Counted from the first letter of the stretch, positions 31,017 to 40,455 are shown. The stretch: DNA of 42,994 bases from Mesorhizobium sp. (GCA_004963905.1 SUGL01000047.1:1-42994); one strand, 5' to 3'. The notes: generated from the sequence alone by a model not told the origin. Numbers and translations are program-made.

Positions 31017-33971
31017 CTAGAAAAAGCCTTTCCGCTGCCACCAGCCGGCGCGCTTCGGCTTTTCTTCTGCCTTGGCCTCCTCGGAGACGTTGGACGAAAC
31101 GATGGGAACGACCGGCGTGTCGATCGACTGGGGCTTGCGCCGCGTCGGGTGCGCATTGGCGGGCGCCTCGGCCTCGCTCGGAGCGGAAGCGGCCGCTGCC
31201 AGTTCCGACTCCGCGGCCGCAGGTTCAGCGGGAAGTTCCGCTGCCGGCTCGGGCGCGGTCTCGGCCACCTTTTCCTCAACCGCCTTCTTCGCTCGCGATG
31301 CGCGGCGGGGCTTCTTCGGCCTCTCGGTCTCCGCGGCGTTGTCATTGATGGGCGAGGGCGCGGCCTGCTCTTCGGCCGCAGCGGCCGGCGGCGCGCCTTC
31401 GGGAGCTTCGACTTCCGCTTCACCGCCTTCGAAACCATCGCCGGCGCTGGCATCGGCCGCGGTTTCGCCTTCCTCGCGGCGATTGCGCTTGCCGCCGCGC
31501 TTGCCGCGACGGCGCTTCTTGCCGTGATCCTCTTCGGCCGCTTCCGCGCCGGCCGGTGCTTCCGTTACCTCGGCCGTTGCTTCGACTGACGCCGCGGCTG
31601 CATCCGCCGGCGCGGGGGCCGAAGCGGCATCGCCATGGGCCAGGTGCTCGCGATCGCGATCCTTGCCGCCGCGCCGCCGCCGCCGCTTGCGGCGCTTGCG
31701 GCCGCCTTCTCCGTCCTCGGACCGCTGCTGTCCCTGCTGCGGTTGACGCGGCTGTTCGGCCTGGACCGAAACCTCCTCTTCCTCCTCGACGACGATCTCG
31801 TCCTCGGGTTCCTCCGGCTCGACATAGGTCGGCAGGCTGCGCACCTCGACGAAGCCTTCCGGCTTCTCCGCCACGGCGCCGCGGAAGATCGCGTAGTGCT
31901 GCGCGCCCAGCGTCTCGTCGGCTTCGAGCGTGATGGTCAGGCCGAACCGGGCCTCGAGCTCGACCAGATTGGCGCGCTTGTGGTTGAGCACATAGAGCGC
32001 GGTGGCGGCAGGCGTGCGCACGGTGATGTGGCTGCGCGAATCCTTGAGCAGGAATTCCTCGATCGCCCGCACCACCATCAGCGCCACGGAAGAGTCCGAG
32101 CGCACATGGCCGGTGCCGCCGCAATGCGGGCAGGGCTTCATCGTCGATTCCAGCACGCTGGCGCGGATGCGCTGGCGCGACATCTCCATCAGGCCGAAAT
32201 GCGAGATGCGGCCGACCTGGATGCGGGCGCGATCGTTCTTGAGGTGATCCTTCAGCCGCTTCTCGACGGAGCGGTTGTTGCGGTTCTCCTCCATGTCGAT
32301 GAAGTCGATGACGATGAGGCCGGCAAGGTCGCGCAGCCGCAGCTGCCGCGCGACTTCCTCGGCGGCCTCCAGATTGGTGTGGAGCGCGGTGTCCTCGATC
32401 GAATGCTCCTTGGTGGAGCGGCCGGAGTTGACGTCGATCGAGACCAGCGCCTCGGTCTGGTTGATGATGATGTAGCCGCCGCTCTTCAGCGTCACCTGCG
32501 GCTGCAGCATGCGGTCGAGCTGCGCCTCGATGCCGTTGCGCACGAAGATCGGCGTGGTATCACGGTAAGGCTGCACCACCTTGGCGTGGCTCGGCATCAG
32601 CATGCGCATGAAGTCCTTGGCCTCGCGATAGCCGTCCTCGCCGGAGACCAGGATTTCGTCGATGTCCTTGTTGTAGAGGTCGCGCACCGAGCGCTTGATC
32701 AGGCTGCCTTCCTCATAGACCAGGGCAGGCGCCGTGGACTGCAGCGTCAGGCTTCGGACGTTTTCCCACAGCCGCATCAGATATTCGTAGTCGCGCTTGA
32801 TCTCGGCCTTGGTGCGGCTTTCGCCGGCGGTGCGCAGGATGACGCCCATGCCCTGCGGCACCTCGAGGTCGGCGACGACCTCCTTCAGCCGCTTGCGGTC
32901 CTGGGCATTGGTGATCTTGCGCGAGATGCCGCCGCCACGCGCGGTGTTGGGCATCAGCACCGAGTAGCGGCCCGCGAGCGAGAGGTAGGTGGTCAGCGCC
33001 GCGCCCTTGTTGCCGCGCTCTTCCTTGACGACCTGGACCAGCAGGATCTGGCGGCGCTTGATGACCTCCTGGATCTTGTACTGGCGGCGGACCGGCTTAC
33101 GACGGTTGCGGACCTCATCCAGCGCATCCTCGGCGCCGACGGATTCGATCTCGTGCTCGTCGGAATGCGCCGACTGCACCTCTTCGAGCATGCCGCGATC
33201 GTTGTCGCTGGTGGCGGCTTCGCTGGCCGGAGCGACCTCGCTGTCGGTTTCGGCCTGCGGCACCGCTTCCGAAATCACGTCCGCGTCGACACTCGCAGCC
33301 ATCGAGGTGGGGCCGCCGTCGGACGGCTTGTCATCCGCGTGCCCGGCGGCTTCGCTTTCGGCGGTCTCGCTGCTGCTGGCTTCGAGAGCCTCGTTCTCCT
33401 CTTCGCCGGTTGCCTCGGTCACGGCCTCGACGGTCTCGGAGACTGTTTCGGCGGTCTTCGTCGGGGCATCGGCTGCATCGCCGGGCGCATTGCCGGTATC
33501 GCCCGAAGCCGCGGTCTCCGCGGCGTTTTCGCTAATTTCCTCGGAACCGGCAGCTTCAGCACCGCGCTTCTGCTCGGCGCGGTCGCGATTCTTGCCGCCG
33601 CGCCGGCGGCTGCGGCGGCTGCCGCGATCGCGCGCCTGCTGTTCCTCGCCAGCCTCCGCCTCTTCGTCGTCTTCGTCCTCGGCCTCCTGCGCTTCGGCGC
33701 GCAGCAGTGCCTGACGGTCGGCGACCGGGATCTGGTAGTAGTCGGGGTGAATTTCACTGAAGGCGAGAAAACCGTGACGGTTGCCGCCATATTCGACAAA
33801 GGCTGCCTGGAGGGAAGGTTCGACGCGGGTTACGCGGGCGAGATAGATGTTTCCTTTGAGCTGCTTCTTGTCCTGGGATTCAAAGTCGAATTCTTCGATG
33901 CGGTTACCGCGAACGACAACAACGCGTGTTTCCTCCGGGTGGGAGGCGTCTATCAGCATCTTGTTGGGCAT
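31017..33971 (-). CDS. rne: Ribonuclease E
   Basis: A 984-residue RNase E, the endonuclease that starts mRNA decay and processes rRNA and tRNA. The N-terminal S1 domain (LKGNIYLARVTRVEPSLQAAFVEYGG) is split by an Ala/Glu-rich and Arg-rich insertion of about 200 residues (about 90-295) as in other rhizobia. The catalytic core has SIDVNSGRS and LIVIDFIDME acidic residues, and the zinc link CPHCGGTGH. The C-terminal third is disordered with basic RNA-binding patches (RKRRKRRRRRGG, KKRRRGKRGGKR) and ends in AGWWQRKGFF, similar to the PNPase-binding tip known in Caulobacter. A long leader precedes it. Confidence 0.97.
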   Translation of the reverse strand: MPNKMLIDASHPEETRVVVVRGNRIEEFDFESQDKKQLKGNIYLARVTRVEPSLQAAFVEYGGNRHGFLAFSEIHPDYYQIPVADRQALLRAEAQEAEDEDDEEAEAGEEQQARDRGSRRSRRRGGKNRDRAEQKRGAEAAGSEEISENAAETAASGDTGNAPGDAADAPTKTAETVSETVEAVTEATGEEENEALEASSSETAESEAAGHADDKPSDGGPTSMAASVDADVISEAVPQAETDSEVAPASEAATSDNDRGMLEEVQSAHSDEHEIESVGAEDALDEVRNRRKPVRRQYKIQEVIKRRQILLVQVVKEERGNKGAALTTYLSLAGRYSVLMPNTARGGGISRKITNAQDRKRLKEVVADLEVPQGMGVILRTAGESRTKAEIKRDYEYLMRLWENVRSLTLQSTAPALVYEEGSLIKRSVRDLYNKDIDEILVSGEDGYREAKDFMRMLMPSHAKVVQPYRDTTPIFVRNGIEAQLDRMLQPQVTLKSGGYIIINQTEALVSIDVNSGRSTKEHSIEDTALHTNLEAAEEVARQLRLRDLAGLIVIDFIDMEENRNNRSVEKRLKDHLKNDRARIQVGRISHFGLMEMSRQRIRASVLESTMKPCPHCGGTGHVRSDSSVALMVVRAIEEFLLKDSRSHITVRTPAATALYVLNHKRANLVELEARFGLTITLEADETLGAQHYAIFRGAVAEKPEGFVEVRSLPTYVEPEEPEDEIVVEEEEEVSVQAEQPRQPQQGQQRSEDGEGGRKRRKRRRRRGGKDRDREHLAHGDAASAPAPADAAAASVEATAEVTEAPAGAEAAEEDHGKKRRRGKRGGKRNRREEGETAADASAGDGFEGGEAEVEAPEGAPPAAAAEEQAAPSPINDNAAETERPKKPRRASRAKKAVEEKVAETAPEPAAELPAEPAAAESELAAAASAPSEAEAPANAHPTRRKPQSIDTPVVPIVSSNVSEEAKAEEKPKRAGWWQRKGFF

Positions 33972-34430
33972 TATTTCGTTTCCTCCCGGCAGCCATCAGC
34001 CGCAGCTGGCGAGGCAGACCCCGCCGCTGTGTGCCTGGATATGTGTGGATGCCGGATAATTGAATGTCCGCCGGCCGGAGCTTCAACGCGATGGCGGAGC
34101 CGCCCGCAGCCACAATGGCGCGGTTCGATGCGGACCTTTCCATGATTGCGCTTGAAGCCATCGGCACCCAGCAGAACCTTTTGAACCAAAGCCCGGGCTT
34201 AGCCGGACCAGCTTGTTTGCTCATACAGAGCCGGCGCGGGACATCCCGGCCGTTTTCATCGCGCAAGCGATCCCCCGCCACGGGAGTGCGCCTACGAAAA
34301 TCGTCGCGATCACCTGAAACCCGGAAGCGCGCCTTCATATCTTACTCCCGGCGGGAAATGCAGAGGCGGGCGGTTCCAGGATTGCAGTGATCCAATGTCG
34401 CTTTTATGATTTGGCGGGGTGGAAGGCAAC
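33972..34430 (-). promoter_or_regulatory. Long leader and probable promoter region of rne
   Basis: The 637-bp gap between rne and the divergent amiC holds no family-like protein. On the minus strand TTGCCT and TAAAAG with 17-bp spacing occur around 34400-34425, a possible promoter that would give an rne leader of about 430 nt. A reading frame from 34338, ATG preceded by GGGAG, runs 144 codons through this leader into the rne start; it resembles nothing I know. RNase E autoregulates through a long leader in enterics; here that is inference. The amiC side begins with TTAACC at 34505. Confidence 0.35.
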
Positions 34431-34608
34431 CCCGATTTCGGATGCCGGCAAAAAGCGCTTCCGTTGGGGAAGGTCGCGCTCCACCGCTGCATGAAAAGGC
34501 TTGGTTAACCTTCTCTGGATACCAATCGTTAATCGAGTTGGCGGCCAGACAGGCCCTTCTGTGAAACGACCCGGCGCATGGCGCCAAACCGGGAGCGACG
34601 GACAAGAG

Positions 34609-35865
34609 ATGGGACTGGCAGGCACCGCAGACAAGTGGCGTGGCGCCGCCGGTCATCTCCGACTGATGGCGAGGACCCTTTTCCTGCTGGCGGTCCTGCT
34701 TGGCCTGACCGCCGTCGCGCGGGCCGATGGGCTGCTTGGCGCAACCGGCTACAAGATGGCCGGCGACGCCACCAGGATGCGCATCGTCGTGACTTTCGAC
34801 CGCGAACCGGACGTGAAGTGGTTCCTGCTGCGCGGCCCCAACCGCCTTGTCGTCGATCTGCCGCGCACGCGATTCGCTCTCAACGCCAAGGATGTGAAGC
34901 CGCGCGGGCTCGTTCGCGCCGTTCGCTACGGCGATCAGGGCAAAGGCTCGCGGCTGATCCTCACGGGCAAGGGGCCCTTCGTCGTCGACAAGCTTGACGT
35001 GCTCAAGAATGACGACGGGAGTGGCTATCGCATCGCCATCGACATGTCGGCCGCATCGGCACGGGAATTCGACGAAGCCCTCGCCAACCAGTCGCTGACG
35101 ACCGGCTCGACCGTTTCCACCGACAAGGGCGGCCGCGTCGGCACGGGGCCGGTTTCCGCGCCGGGGCACCGTTTCACGGTCGTCATCGATCCCGGCCATG
35201 GCGGCGTCGACGGCGGCGCGGAGAGCCCCGGCGGCACGGTTGAGAAGAACGTCACGCTCGCCTTCGCCGCTGAGTTGCGCGACAAACTGGCCGCGGTCGG
35301 CAGCTACGACGTGTTTATGACGCGAGACAACGATACCTACCTGCCGCTCGACGAGCGCGTGCGCATCGCCCGCCAGCATGAGGCCGATCTTTTGATCTCC
35401 ATCCATGCCGACACCATCGCCGTGAAGGGTCTCCGAGGCGCCACGGTCTATACATTCTCCGACAAGGCTTCCGATCCCCAGGCTCAGGCGCAAGCCGACC
35501 GCGAAAACCTGTCCGACCAGTTCGCCGGCATGAAGATCGAGGACGACAACAAGGATGTCACCGACATCCTGATCGACCTGATCCGCCGCGAGACGCACGG
35601 CTTTTCGATGAGTTTTGCCCACACGCTGGTCGGCCAGCTGTCGACCAGCGTCGGCCTGATCAACAATCCGCAGCGCTCGGCGGGCTTCAAGGTGCTGAAG
35701 GCGCCCGACGTTCCCTCCGTGCTGGTCGAGCTTGGCTATCTCTCCAACAGCAAGGACGAGGCGCAGCTGCTCAGCGCCGACTGGCGCGGCAAGGCGGCCC
35801 AGAGCATATCCAATGCCGTCGCACTGTTCGCCGCGGCGAAGGCCGGAGCCCGGGCTGGCGGCTGA
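34609..35865 (+). CDS. amiC: N-acetylmuramoyl-L-alanine amidase (AmiC-type)
   Basis: A 418-residue periplasmic amidase that splits the septal wall so daughter cells can separate. A signal sequence covers about residues 21-40 (ARTLFLLAVLLGLTAVARAD). An AMIN domain (about 45-130) has VTFDREPDVKWFLLRGPNRLVVDLPRTRF. The Amidase_3 domain (about 185-405) has zinc ligands in IDPGHGGVDGGAE, ISIHADT and the catalytic glutamate in VLVELGYLSN. Start 34609 is preceded by ACAAGAG; 34666 is an alternative. It is 233 bp upstream of the class A PBP gene and probably cotranscribed. Confidence 0.94.
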   Translation: MGLAGTADKWRGAAGHLRLMARTLFLLAVLLGLTAVARADGLLGATGYKMAGDATRMRIVVTFDREPDVKWFLLRGPNRLVVDLPRTRFALNAKDVKPRGLVRAVRYGDQGKGSRLILTGKGPFVVDKLDVLKNDDGSGYRIAIDMSAASAREFDEALANQSLTTGSTVSTDKGGRVGTGPVSAPGHRFTVVIDPGHGGVDGGAESPGGTVEKNVTLAFAAELRDKLAAVGSYDVFMTRDNDTYLPLDERVRIARQHEADLLISIHADTIAVKGLRGATVYTFSDKASDPQAQAQADRENLSDQFAGMKIEDDNKDVTDILIDLIRRETHGFSMSFAHTLVGQLSTSVGLINNPQRSAGFKVLKAPDVPSVLVELGYLSNSKDEAQLLSADWRGKAAQSISNAVALFAAAKAGARAGG

Positions 35866-36098
35866 CGGGACTGCGCCTGCCCACAACCACAAGCCGTCCC
35901 ACAACCACAAGCGGCGTTGCGCGACGACAACACGTGGCGTTATTATTTGTCGGACCGAGTCCTGAAATCTGGCGCTGCCGTATTTTGTCCACATGGTGGC
36001 GACATGGGTTTTTCATTGCGGATTGGGAACCGCCCCGGGAAGCTTGCGCGACTGTCGGCTTCGTCTAGGAAAATCCCGAACCTCGGACTGGAGCGGGC

Positions 36099-38555
36099 AT
36101 GATTCGTCTCATCGGCTATTTCTTCGGCATCGGCACGACGCTGGCGCTGCTGGTCGCTGCCGGCCTGGCCATCTACATCGGCCATCTGACGAAGGATCTG
36201 CCCGACTACGAAGTCCTGGCCAAATACGAGCCGCCGGTGACGACGCGCATCCATGCGTCCGACGGCTCGCTGATGGCTGAATATGCGCGCGAGCGGCGCC
36301 TCTATCTGCCGATCCAGGCGATCCCGGATCGGGTCAAGGCAGCCTTCATGTCGGCCGAGGACAAGAACTTCTACAACCACCCCGGCATCGACATCACCGG
36401 CCTTGGTCGCGCAATCATCGTCAACCTGCAGAATTTCGGCTCCGGCAGGCGTCAGGTCGGCGCCTCGACGATCACGCAGCAGGTGGCGAAGAACTTCCTG
36501 CTCACCGCCGACCAGACCTACGAGCGCAAGATCAAGGAGATGATCCTGGCCTTCCGCATCGAGCAGGCCTATTCGAAGGACCGCATCCTCGAACTCTACC
36601 TCAACGAGATATTCTTCGGCTTCGGCGCCTATGGCGTCGCGGGCGCCGCGCTCACTTATTTCGACAAGTCGGTCAATGAGCTCACCGTCGCCGAGGCCGC
36701 TTACCTCGCTTCGCTGCCCAAGGGCCCCAACAACTACCATCCGTTCAAGCATGCCGACCGCGCGCTCGAGCGCCGCAACTGGGTCATCGACCAGATGGTC
36801 GCGAATGGTTACGTCAGCCATGACGAGGGCGAGAAGGCCAAGGCCGAGCCGCTCGGCGTCAAGCCGCGCCGCAACGGCTCCTACCTGTTCGCGGGCGAGT
36901 TTTTCACCGAGGAGGTGCGCCGCCAGATCATCGCCCGCTACGGCGAGAACGCGCTCTACGAGGGCGGCCTGTCGGTGCGCACCACGCTCGATCCGAAGAT
37001 CCAGTTGATCGCGCGCAAGTCGATGCAGAACGGGCTTTTGAAATACGACATGCTGCGCGGCTATCGCGGACCGGTGACCCATATCGACATTTCCGGCGAC
37101 TGGGGCGTTCCGCTCGGAGCCGTCAAAGGCCTGGAGGACGTGCCGGAGTGGACGCTGGCCGTCGTGCTCGACAGTTCGGCTGATGGATTGACCATCGGCA
37201 TTCAGCCGGCGCGTCAGGTTTCCGGCGACCTCGTCAAGGACCGTGTCGAGGGAACCGTCAGCAAGGACGATATGGGCTTCGCCATGCGCCATTTCGTCAA
37301 CGGCAAGTCCGTCAGGGCGAAGTCTCCGGCGGAAGTGCTGGAACCGGGCGACGTCATCTTCGTGCAGAAGAACGACGGCTCGGACAATGCCTACAGCCTG
37401 CGCCAGGTGCCCGAGGTGGAAGGCGGCCTGGTTGCCATGGACCCGCATACCGGGCGTGTGCTGGCCATGGTCGGCGGCTTCTCCTACGCGCAGTCGGAAT
37501 TCAATCGTGCGACGCAGGCGATGCGTCAGCCGGGCTCCTCGTTCAAGCCGATCGTCTATTCGGCGGCGCTCGACAACGGCTACACGCCTGCATCCGTGAT
37601 CATGGACGGTCCGATCACCATCCAGAGCGGCAACACGACCTGGACGCCGAAGAACTATGACGGCACGGTCGCCGGTCCCGCCACCTTGCGTTCGGGCATC
37701 GAGAAGTCGCGCAATCTGATGACCGTGCGGCTCGCCAACGACATGGGCATGAAGCTGGTCGTCGAGTACGCCGAGCGTTTCGGCGTCTACGATCATCTCG
37801 CGCCCTATCTGCCGATGGCGCTGGGCTCCGGCGAGACGACGGTCATGCGCATGGTTTCGGCCTATTCGATCATGGCCAATGGCGGCAAGTCGATCAAACC
37901 GTCGCTGATCGACCGCATCCAGGATCGTTATGGCAAGACCGTCTTCAAGCAGGACGAACGCGGCTGCGAGGGCTGCAACGCCACCGAATGGAAGAACCAG
38001 CCCGAGCCGGAACTGGTCGATAATTCGGAGCAGGTGCTCGACCCGATGACCGCCTACCAGATCACCTCGATGATGGAGGGCGTCGTGCAGCGCGGCACCG
38101 GCGCCACCATCGCCGAGCTTGGCCGCCACATCGCCGGCAAGACCGGCACGACCAATGACGAGAAGGACGCCTGGTTCATCGGCTTCACGCCGAACCTCGT
38201 CGTCGGTCTCTACATGGGCTACGACACGCCGCGCGGCCTCGGCAAGGGCGCCACGGGTGGTGGTCTCGCCGCGCCGATCTTCAAGGATTTCATGCGCGTC
38301 GCTCTCGACGGCACGCCCAATGTCGACTTCCAGGTTCCGGAAGGCATGAAGCTGATCGCCATCAACCGCAAGACCGGCATGCGCGCGGCAGAGGGCGATC
38401 CCAACACCATCATCGAGGCGTTCAAGCCCGGCACCGGCCCGGCCGACAGTTACTGGGTCATCGGCATGGGCGCGGACGGCTCCAACGGCGCCGGCGGTGC
38501 CTTGTCGCCGCAGGCCAACCAGGCCATCCAGGACGGCGGCGGCGGCCTCTACTAA
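36099..38555 (+). CDS. mrcA: Class A penicillin-binding protein 1A
   Basis: An 818-residue bifunctional peptidoglycan synthase. One N-terminal membrane anchor (residues 6-28) is followed by a GT51 glycosyltransferase domain with Glu87 (SAEDKNFYNHPGIDITGLGRA), GASTITQQVAKNFLL and RKIKEMILAFRIE motifs. The transpeptidase has Ser480-x-x-Lys483 (QPGSSFKPIVY), SRN (EKSRNLMTVRL) and KTGT (IAGKTGTTNDEKDAWF). An OB-like region lies between. It sits between amiC and prfB, an order common in rhizobia. Its stop is directly followed by a family B repeat. The rare gene name ponA is also used. Confidence 0.97.
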   Translation: MIRLIGYFFGIGTTLALLVAAGLAIYIGHLTKDLPDYEVLAKYEPPVTTRIHASDGSLMAEYARERRLYLPIQAIPDRVKAAFMSAEDKNFYNHPGIDITGLGRAIIVNLQNFGSGRRQVGASTITQQVAKNFLLTADQTYERKIKEMILAFRIEQAYSKDRILELYLNEIFFGFGAYGVAGAALTYFDKSVNELTVAEAAYLASLPKGPNNYHPFKHADRALERRNWVIDQMVANGYVSHDEGEKAKAEPLGVKPRRNGSYLFAGEFFTEEVRRQIIARYGENALYEGGLSVRTTLDPKIQLIARKSMQNGLLKYDMLRGYRGPVTHIDISGDWGVPLGAVKGLEDVPEWTLAVVLDSSADGLTIGIQPARQVSGDLVKDRVEGTVSKDDMGFAMRHFVNGKSVRAKSPAEVLEPGDVIFVQKNDGSDNAYSLRQVPEVEGGLVAMDPHTGRVLAMVGGFSYAQSEFNRATQAMRQPGSSFKPIVYSAALDNGYTPASVIMDGPITIQSGNTTWTPKNYDGTVAGPATLRSGIEKSRNLMTVRLANDMGMKLVVEYAERFGVYDHLAPYLPMALGSGETTVMRMVSAYSIMANGGKSIKPSLIDRIQDRYGKTVFKQDERGCEGCNATEWKNQPEPELVDNSEQVLDPMTAYQITSMMEGVVQRGTGATIAELGRHIAGKTGTTNDEKDAWFIGFTPNLVVGLYMGYDTPRGLGKGATGGGLAAPIFKDFMRVALDGTPNVDFQVPEGMKLIAINRKTGMRAAEGDPNTIIEAFKPGTGPADSYWVIGMGADGSNGAGGALSPQANQAIQDGGGGLY

Positions 38556-38660
38556 TGCATGTCGCCCAAAAGTGCGCAGCGGTTTTGGGACAACGACATG
38601 CACAAAAACAACAACCTAAAGCGCGGCGCATGAGGCCGTTCAGCCGCGACGCGCTTTAGG
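38556..38660 (+). repeat. Compound palindromic repeat, family B, copy 2
   Basis: TGCATGTCG (38556-38564) pairs with CGACATGCA (38594-38602), containing CCCAAAA / TTTTGGG. A second hairpin has CCTAAAGCGCG (38615-38625) with CGCGCTTTAGG (38650-38660). It starts right after the PBP1A stop and could end its transcript. Confidence 0.85.
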
Positions 38661-38675
38661 ATTTCAGAATTCCGG

Positions 38676-38705
38676 AATGGGCCGGCGGGTCAACGCCAGC
38701 CCATT
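38676..38705. promoter_or_regulatory. Inverted repeat upstream of the prfB promoter
   Basis: AATGGGCCGGCG (38676-38687) and CGCCAGCCCATT (38694-38705) are complementary at 11 of 12 positions around GGTCAA. It ends just before the prfB -35 box, so it may be an operator, or the terminating hairpin of the upstream repeat. Confidence 0.4.
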
Positions 38706-38709
38706 TCGC

Positions 38710-38738
38710 TTTACAGGCGGCGGTGCCGTGCCTATGTA
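38710..38738 (+). promoter_or_regulatory. Probable prfB promoter
   Basis: TTTACA (38710-38715) and TATGTA (38733-38738) are separated by 17 bp. The start would be near 38745, giving a leader of about 43 nt to the prfB ATG at 38788. Confidence 0.6.
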
Positions 38739-38787
38739 TCGCGCCGATTCCGAACAGAACGAGAAGAACAGGACAGAACGAAGATCC

Positions 38788-39919
38788 ATGCGCGCGGAAA
38801 CGCAGAACATTGTCGACGAGATCAGGCAGGCGATAACCCTGCTGAGGAGGCATCTTTGACTGGGATCAGGCCATAAAGCGGCTTGAATACCTGAATTCGC
38901 GCGCCGAGGATTCCAGCCTCTGGAACGACCCTATCGAAGCGCAGAAGCTGATGCGGGAGCGCCAGAGCCTCGAGGAAGGCATTGGGGCGGTCAAAGGGCT
39001 GACCCAGGCGCTCGAGGACAGTATCGGCCTGATCGAGCTTGGCGAGGAAGAGGGCGACGAAGGCGTCGTCGCCGAAGCCGAAGCCGCGCTGCGCTCCATG
39101 CAGGGCGAGGCCAAGGCCCGCCAGGTCGAGACGCTGCTCTCGGGCGAAGCCGACGGCAACGACACCTATCTCGAAATCCATGCCGGCGCCGGTGGCACCG
39201 AGAGCCAGGACTGGGCCTCGATGCTTCTGCGCATGTACACGCGCTGGGCTGAACGGCGTCGCTTCAAGGTCGAGGTGCTGGAAGTCCACGATGGCGAGGA
39301 GGCCGGCATCAAGTCGGCCACCGTGCTGATCAAGGGCCACAACGCTTATGGTTGGCTGAAGACGGAATCGGGCGTCCATCGCCTGGTGCGCATCTCGCCT
39401 TACGACAGCAATGCCCGCCGCCACACCTCGTTCGCCAGCGTCTGGGTCTATCCGGTGATCGACGATTCGATCGAGATCAACGTCTCGGAATCCGACGTGC
39501 GCATCGACACCTATCGTTCCTCCGGCTCGGGCGGCCAGCACGTCAACACGACCGACTCGGCGGTCCGCATCACCCATCTCGCAACCGGCATCGCGGTCGC
39601 CTGCCAGGCCGAGCGCTCGCAGCACAAGAACCGGGCCAAGGCCTGGGAAATGCTGCGCTCCCGACTCTACGAGGAGGAGCTGAAGAAGCGCGAGGCGGTA
39701 GCCAACGCCACCGAGGCATCGAAGAGCGACATCGGCTGGGGCCACCAGATCCGCTCCTATGTGCTGCAGCCCTATCAGCTGGTGAAGGACCTGCGCACCG
39801 GCGTCGAAAACACCAGCCCGTCAAGTGTGCTCGACGGCGACCTCGACGAGTTCATGGAGGCCTCGCTGTCGCATCGCATCGAGGGCGGCGCGGGCGAAGC
39901 GGTGGCGGACCTCGACTAA
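38788..39919 (+). CDS. prfB: Peptide chain release factor 2, programmed +1 frameshift
   Basis: RF2, which reads UGA and UAA stop codons. The 23 codons from 38788 (MRAETQNIVDEIRQAITLLRRHL) end at an in-frame TGA (38857-38859); translation continues in the +1 frame from 38858 (DWDQAIKRLEYLNS) to 39919, 376 residues in all. The shift site has AGGAGG, then CTT TGA C, as in classical prfB. This is autoregulation: low RF2 allows the shift. GGQ is at about residues 248-250. The stop-codon recognition tripeptide is SPY (about 203-205) where E. coli has SPF. A gene caller that ignores the shift would report only 38951-39919. Confidence 0.97.
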
Positions 39920-39920
39920 A

Positions 39921-39962
39921 GCTATTCCAGGAAAAGTGTAGCGGCTTTCCGTCCGGAATTGC
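39921..39962 (+). repeat. Palindromic repeat, family A, copy 4
   Basis: GCTATTCC (39921-39928) and GGAATTGC (39955-39962) pair with one mismatch; GGAAA and TTTCC form the inner stem. The copy sits 2 bp after the prfB stop and may mark its transcript end. Confidence 0.8.
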
Positions 39963-40029
39963 CTAAAAAACAAAGGCTTCCTGGGAGAAGCTGATCTTCT
40001 GGCGGGTGGCGGCTGGCAAGGAGGAAACC

Positions 40030-40455
40030 TTGACAAATCCGGAAAGGGCAAGCGCTCGCATTCTTGCCGGAAAATGCTTCTGCGGCGCGGTCCGCTACGA
40101 GGTGGCCGATCAATTCGCCTACGCGGCGAATTGCCATTGCTCGAACTGCCGTCGCACCACGGGTTCCGCCTTCAAGCCCTTCGCCGGCATCGAGCGCGAC
40201 AAGTTTCGTCTCACCGCGGGCGACGACGGCTTGCTGATCTATGGCGATGCCAGCGGCCACGACGCGCATTGCGCGCAGTGCGGCTCGCTCATCTATTCAT
40301 TGGTGCGGGAAGGCGCCTACGTCCACATCGCCATGGGGACGCTGGTCGACGATCCGAGCATTCGCCCGAGTGCACACATCTTCGTCGGTTCCAAGGCGCC
40401 ATGGTTCACGATTACGGACGATTTGCCGCAATATCGTGAACATGTCACCGGTTGA
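40030..40455 (+). CDS. GFA-family (glutathione-dependent formaldehyde-activating-like) protein
   Basis: A 141-residue GFA-fold zinc protein. Cysteine motifs are KCFCGAVRYEV, NCHCSNCRRTTGSAFKPFA and HCAQCGSLIYS, which hold two zinc ions in Gfa. Gfa was named for speeding the formaldehyde-glutathione adduct, but most members have no proven substrate. The TTG at 40030 is chosen because AAGGAGG lies just before it; GTG at 40006 is an alternative. The second GFA gene lies 1 kb downstream. Confidence 0.88.
   Translation: MTNPERASARILAGKCFCGAVRYEVADQFAYAANCHCSNCRRTTGSAFKPFAGIERDKFRLTAGDDGLLIYGDASGHDAHCAQCGSLIYSLVREGAYVHIAMGTLVDDPSIRPSAHIFVGSKAPWFTITDDLPQYREHVTG

Noticed and set aside
31635..34145. 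An 836-codon plus-strand frame opposite rne
   Set aside because: Same shadow effect in a GC-rich gene; the amino-acid composition is a mirror of rne and shows no domain.
34342..35994. A 550-codon minus-strand frame opposite amiC
   Set aside because: Antisense shadow of the amidase gene with no domain.
35943..38603. An 886-codon minus-strand frame opposite PBP1A
   Set aside because: It mirrors a real gene with strong third-position GC, which removes stops on the opposite strand. No family motif is visible.
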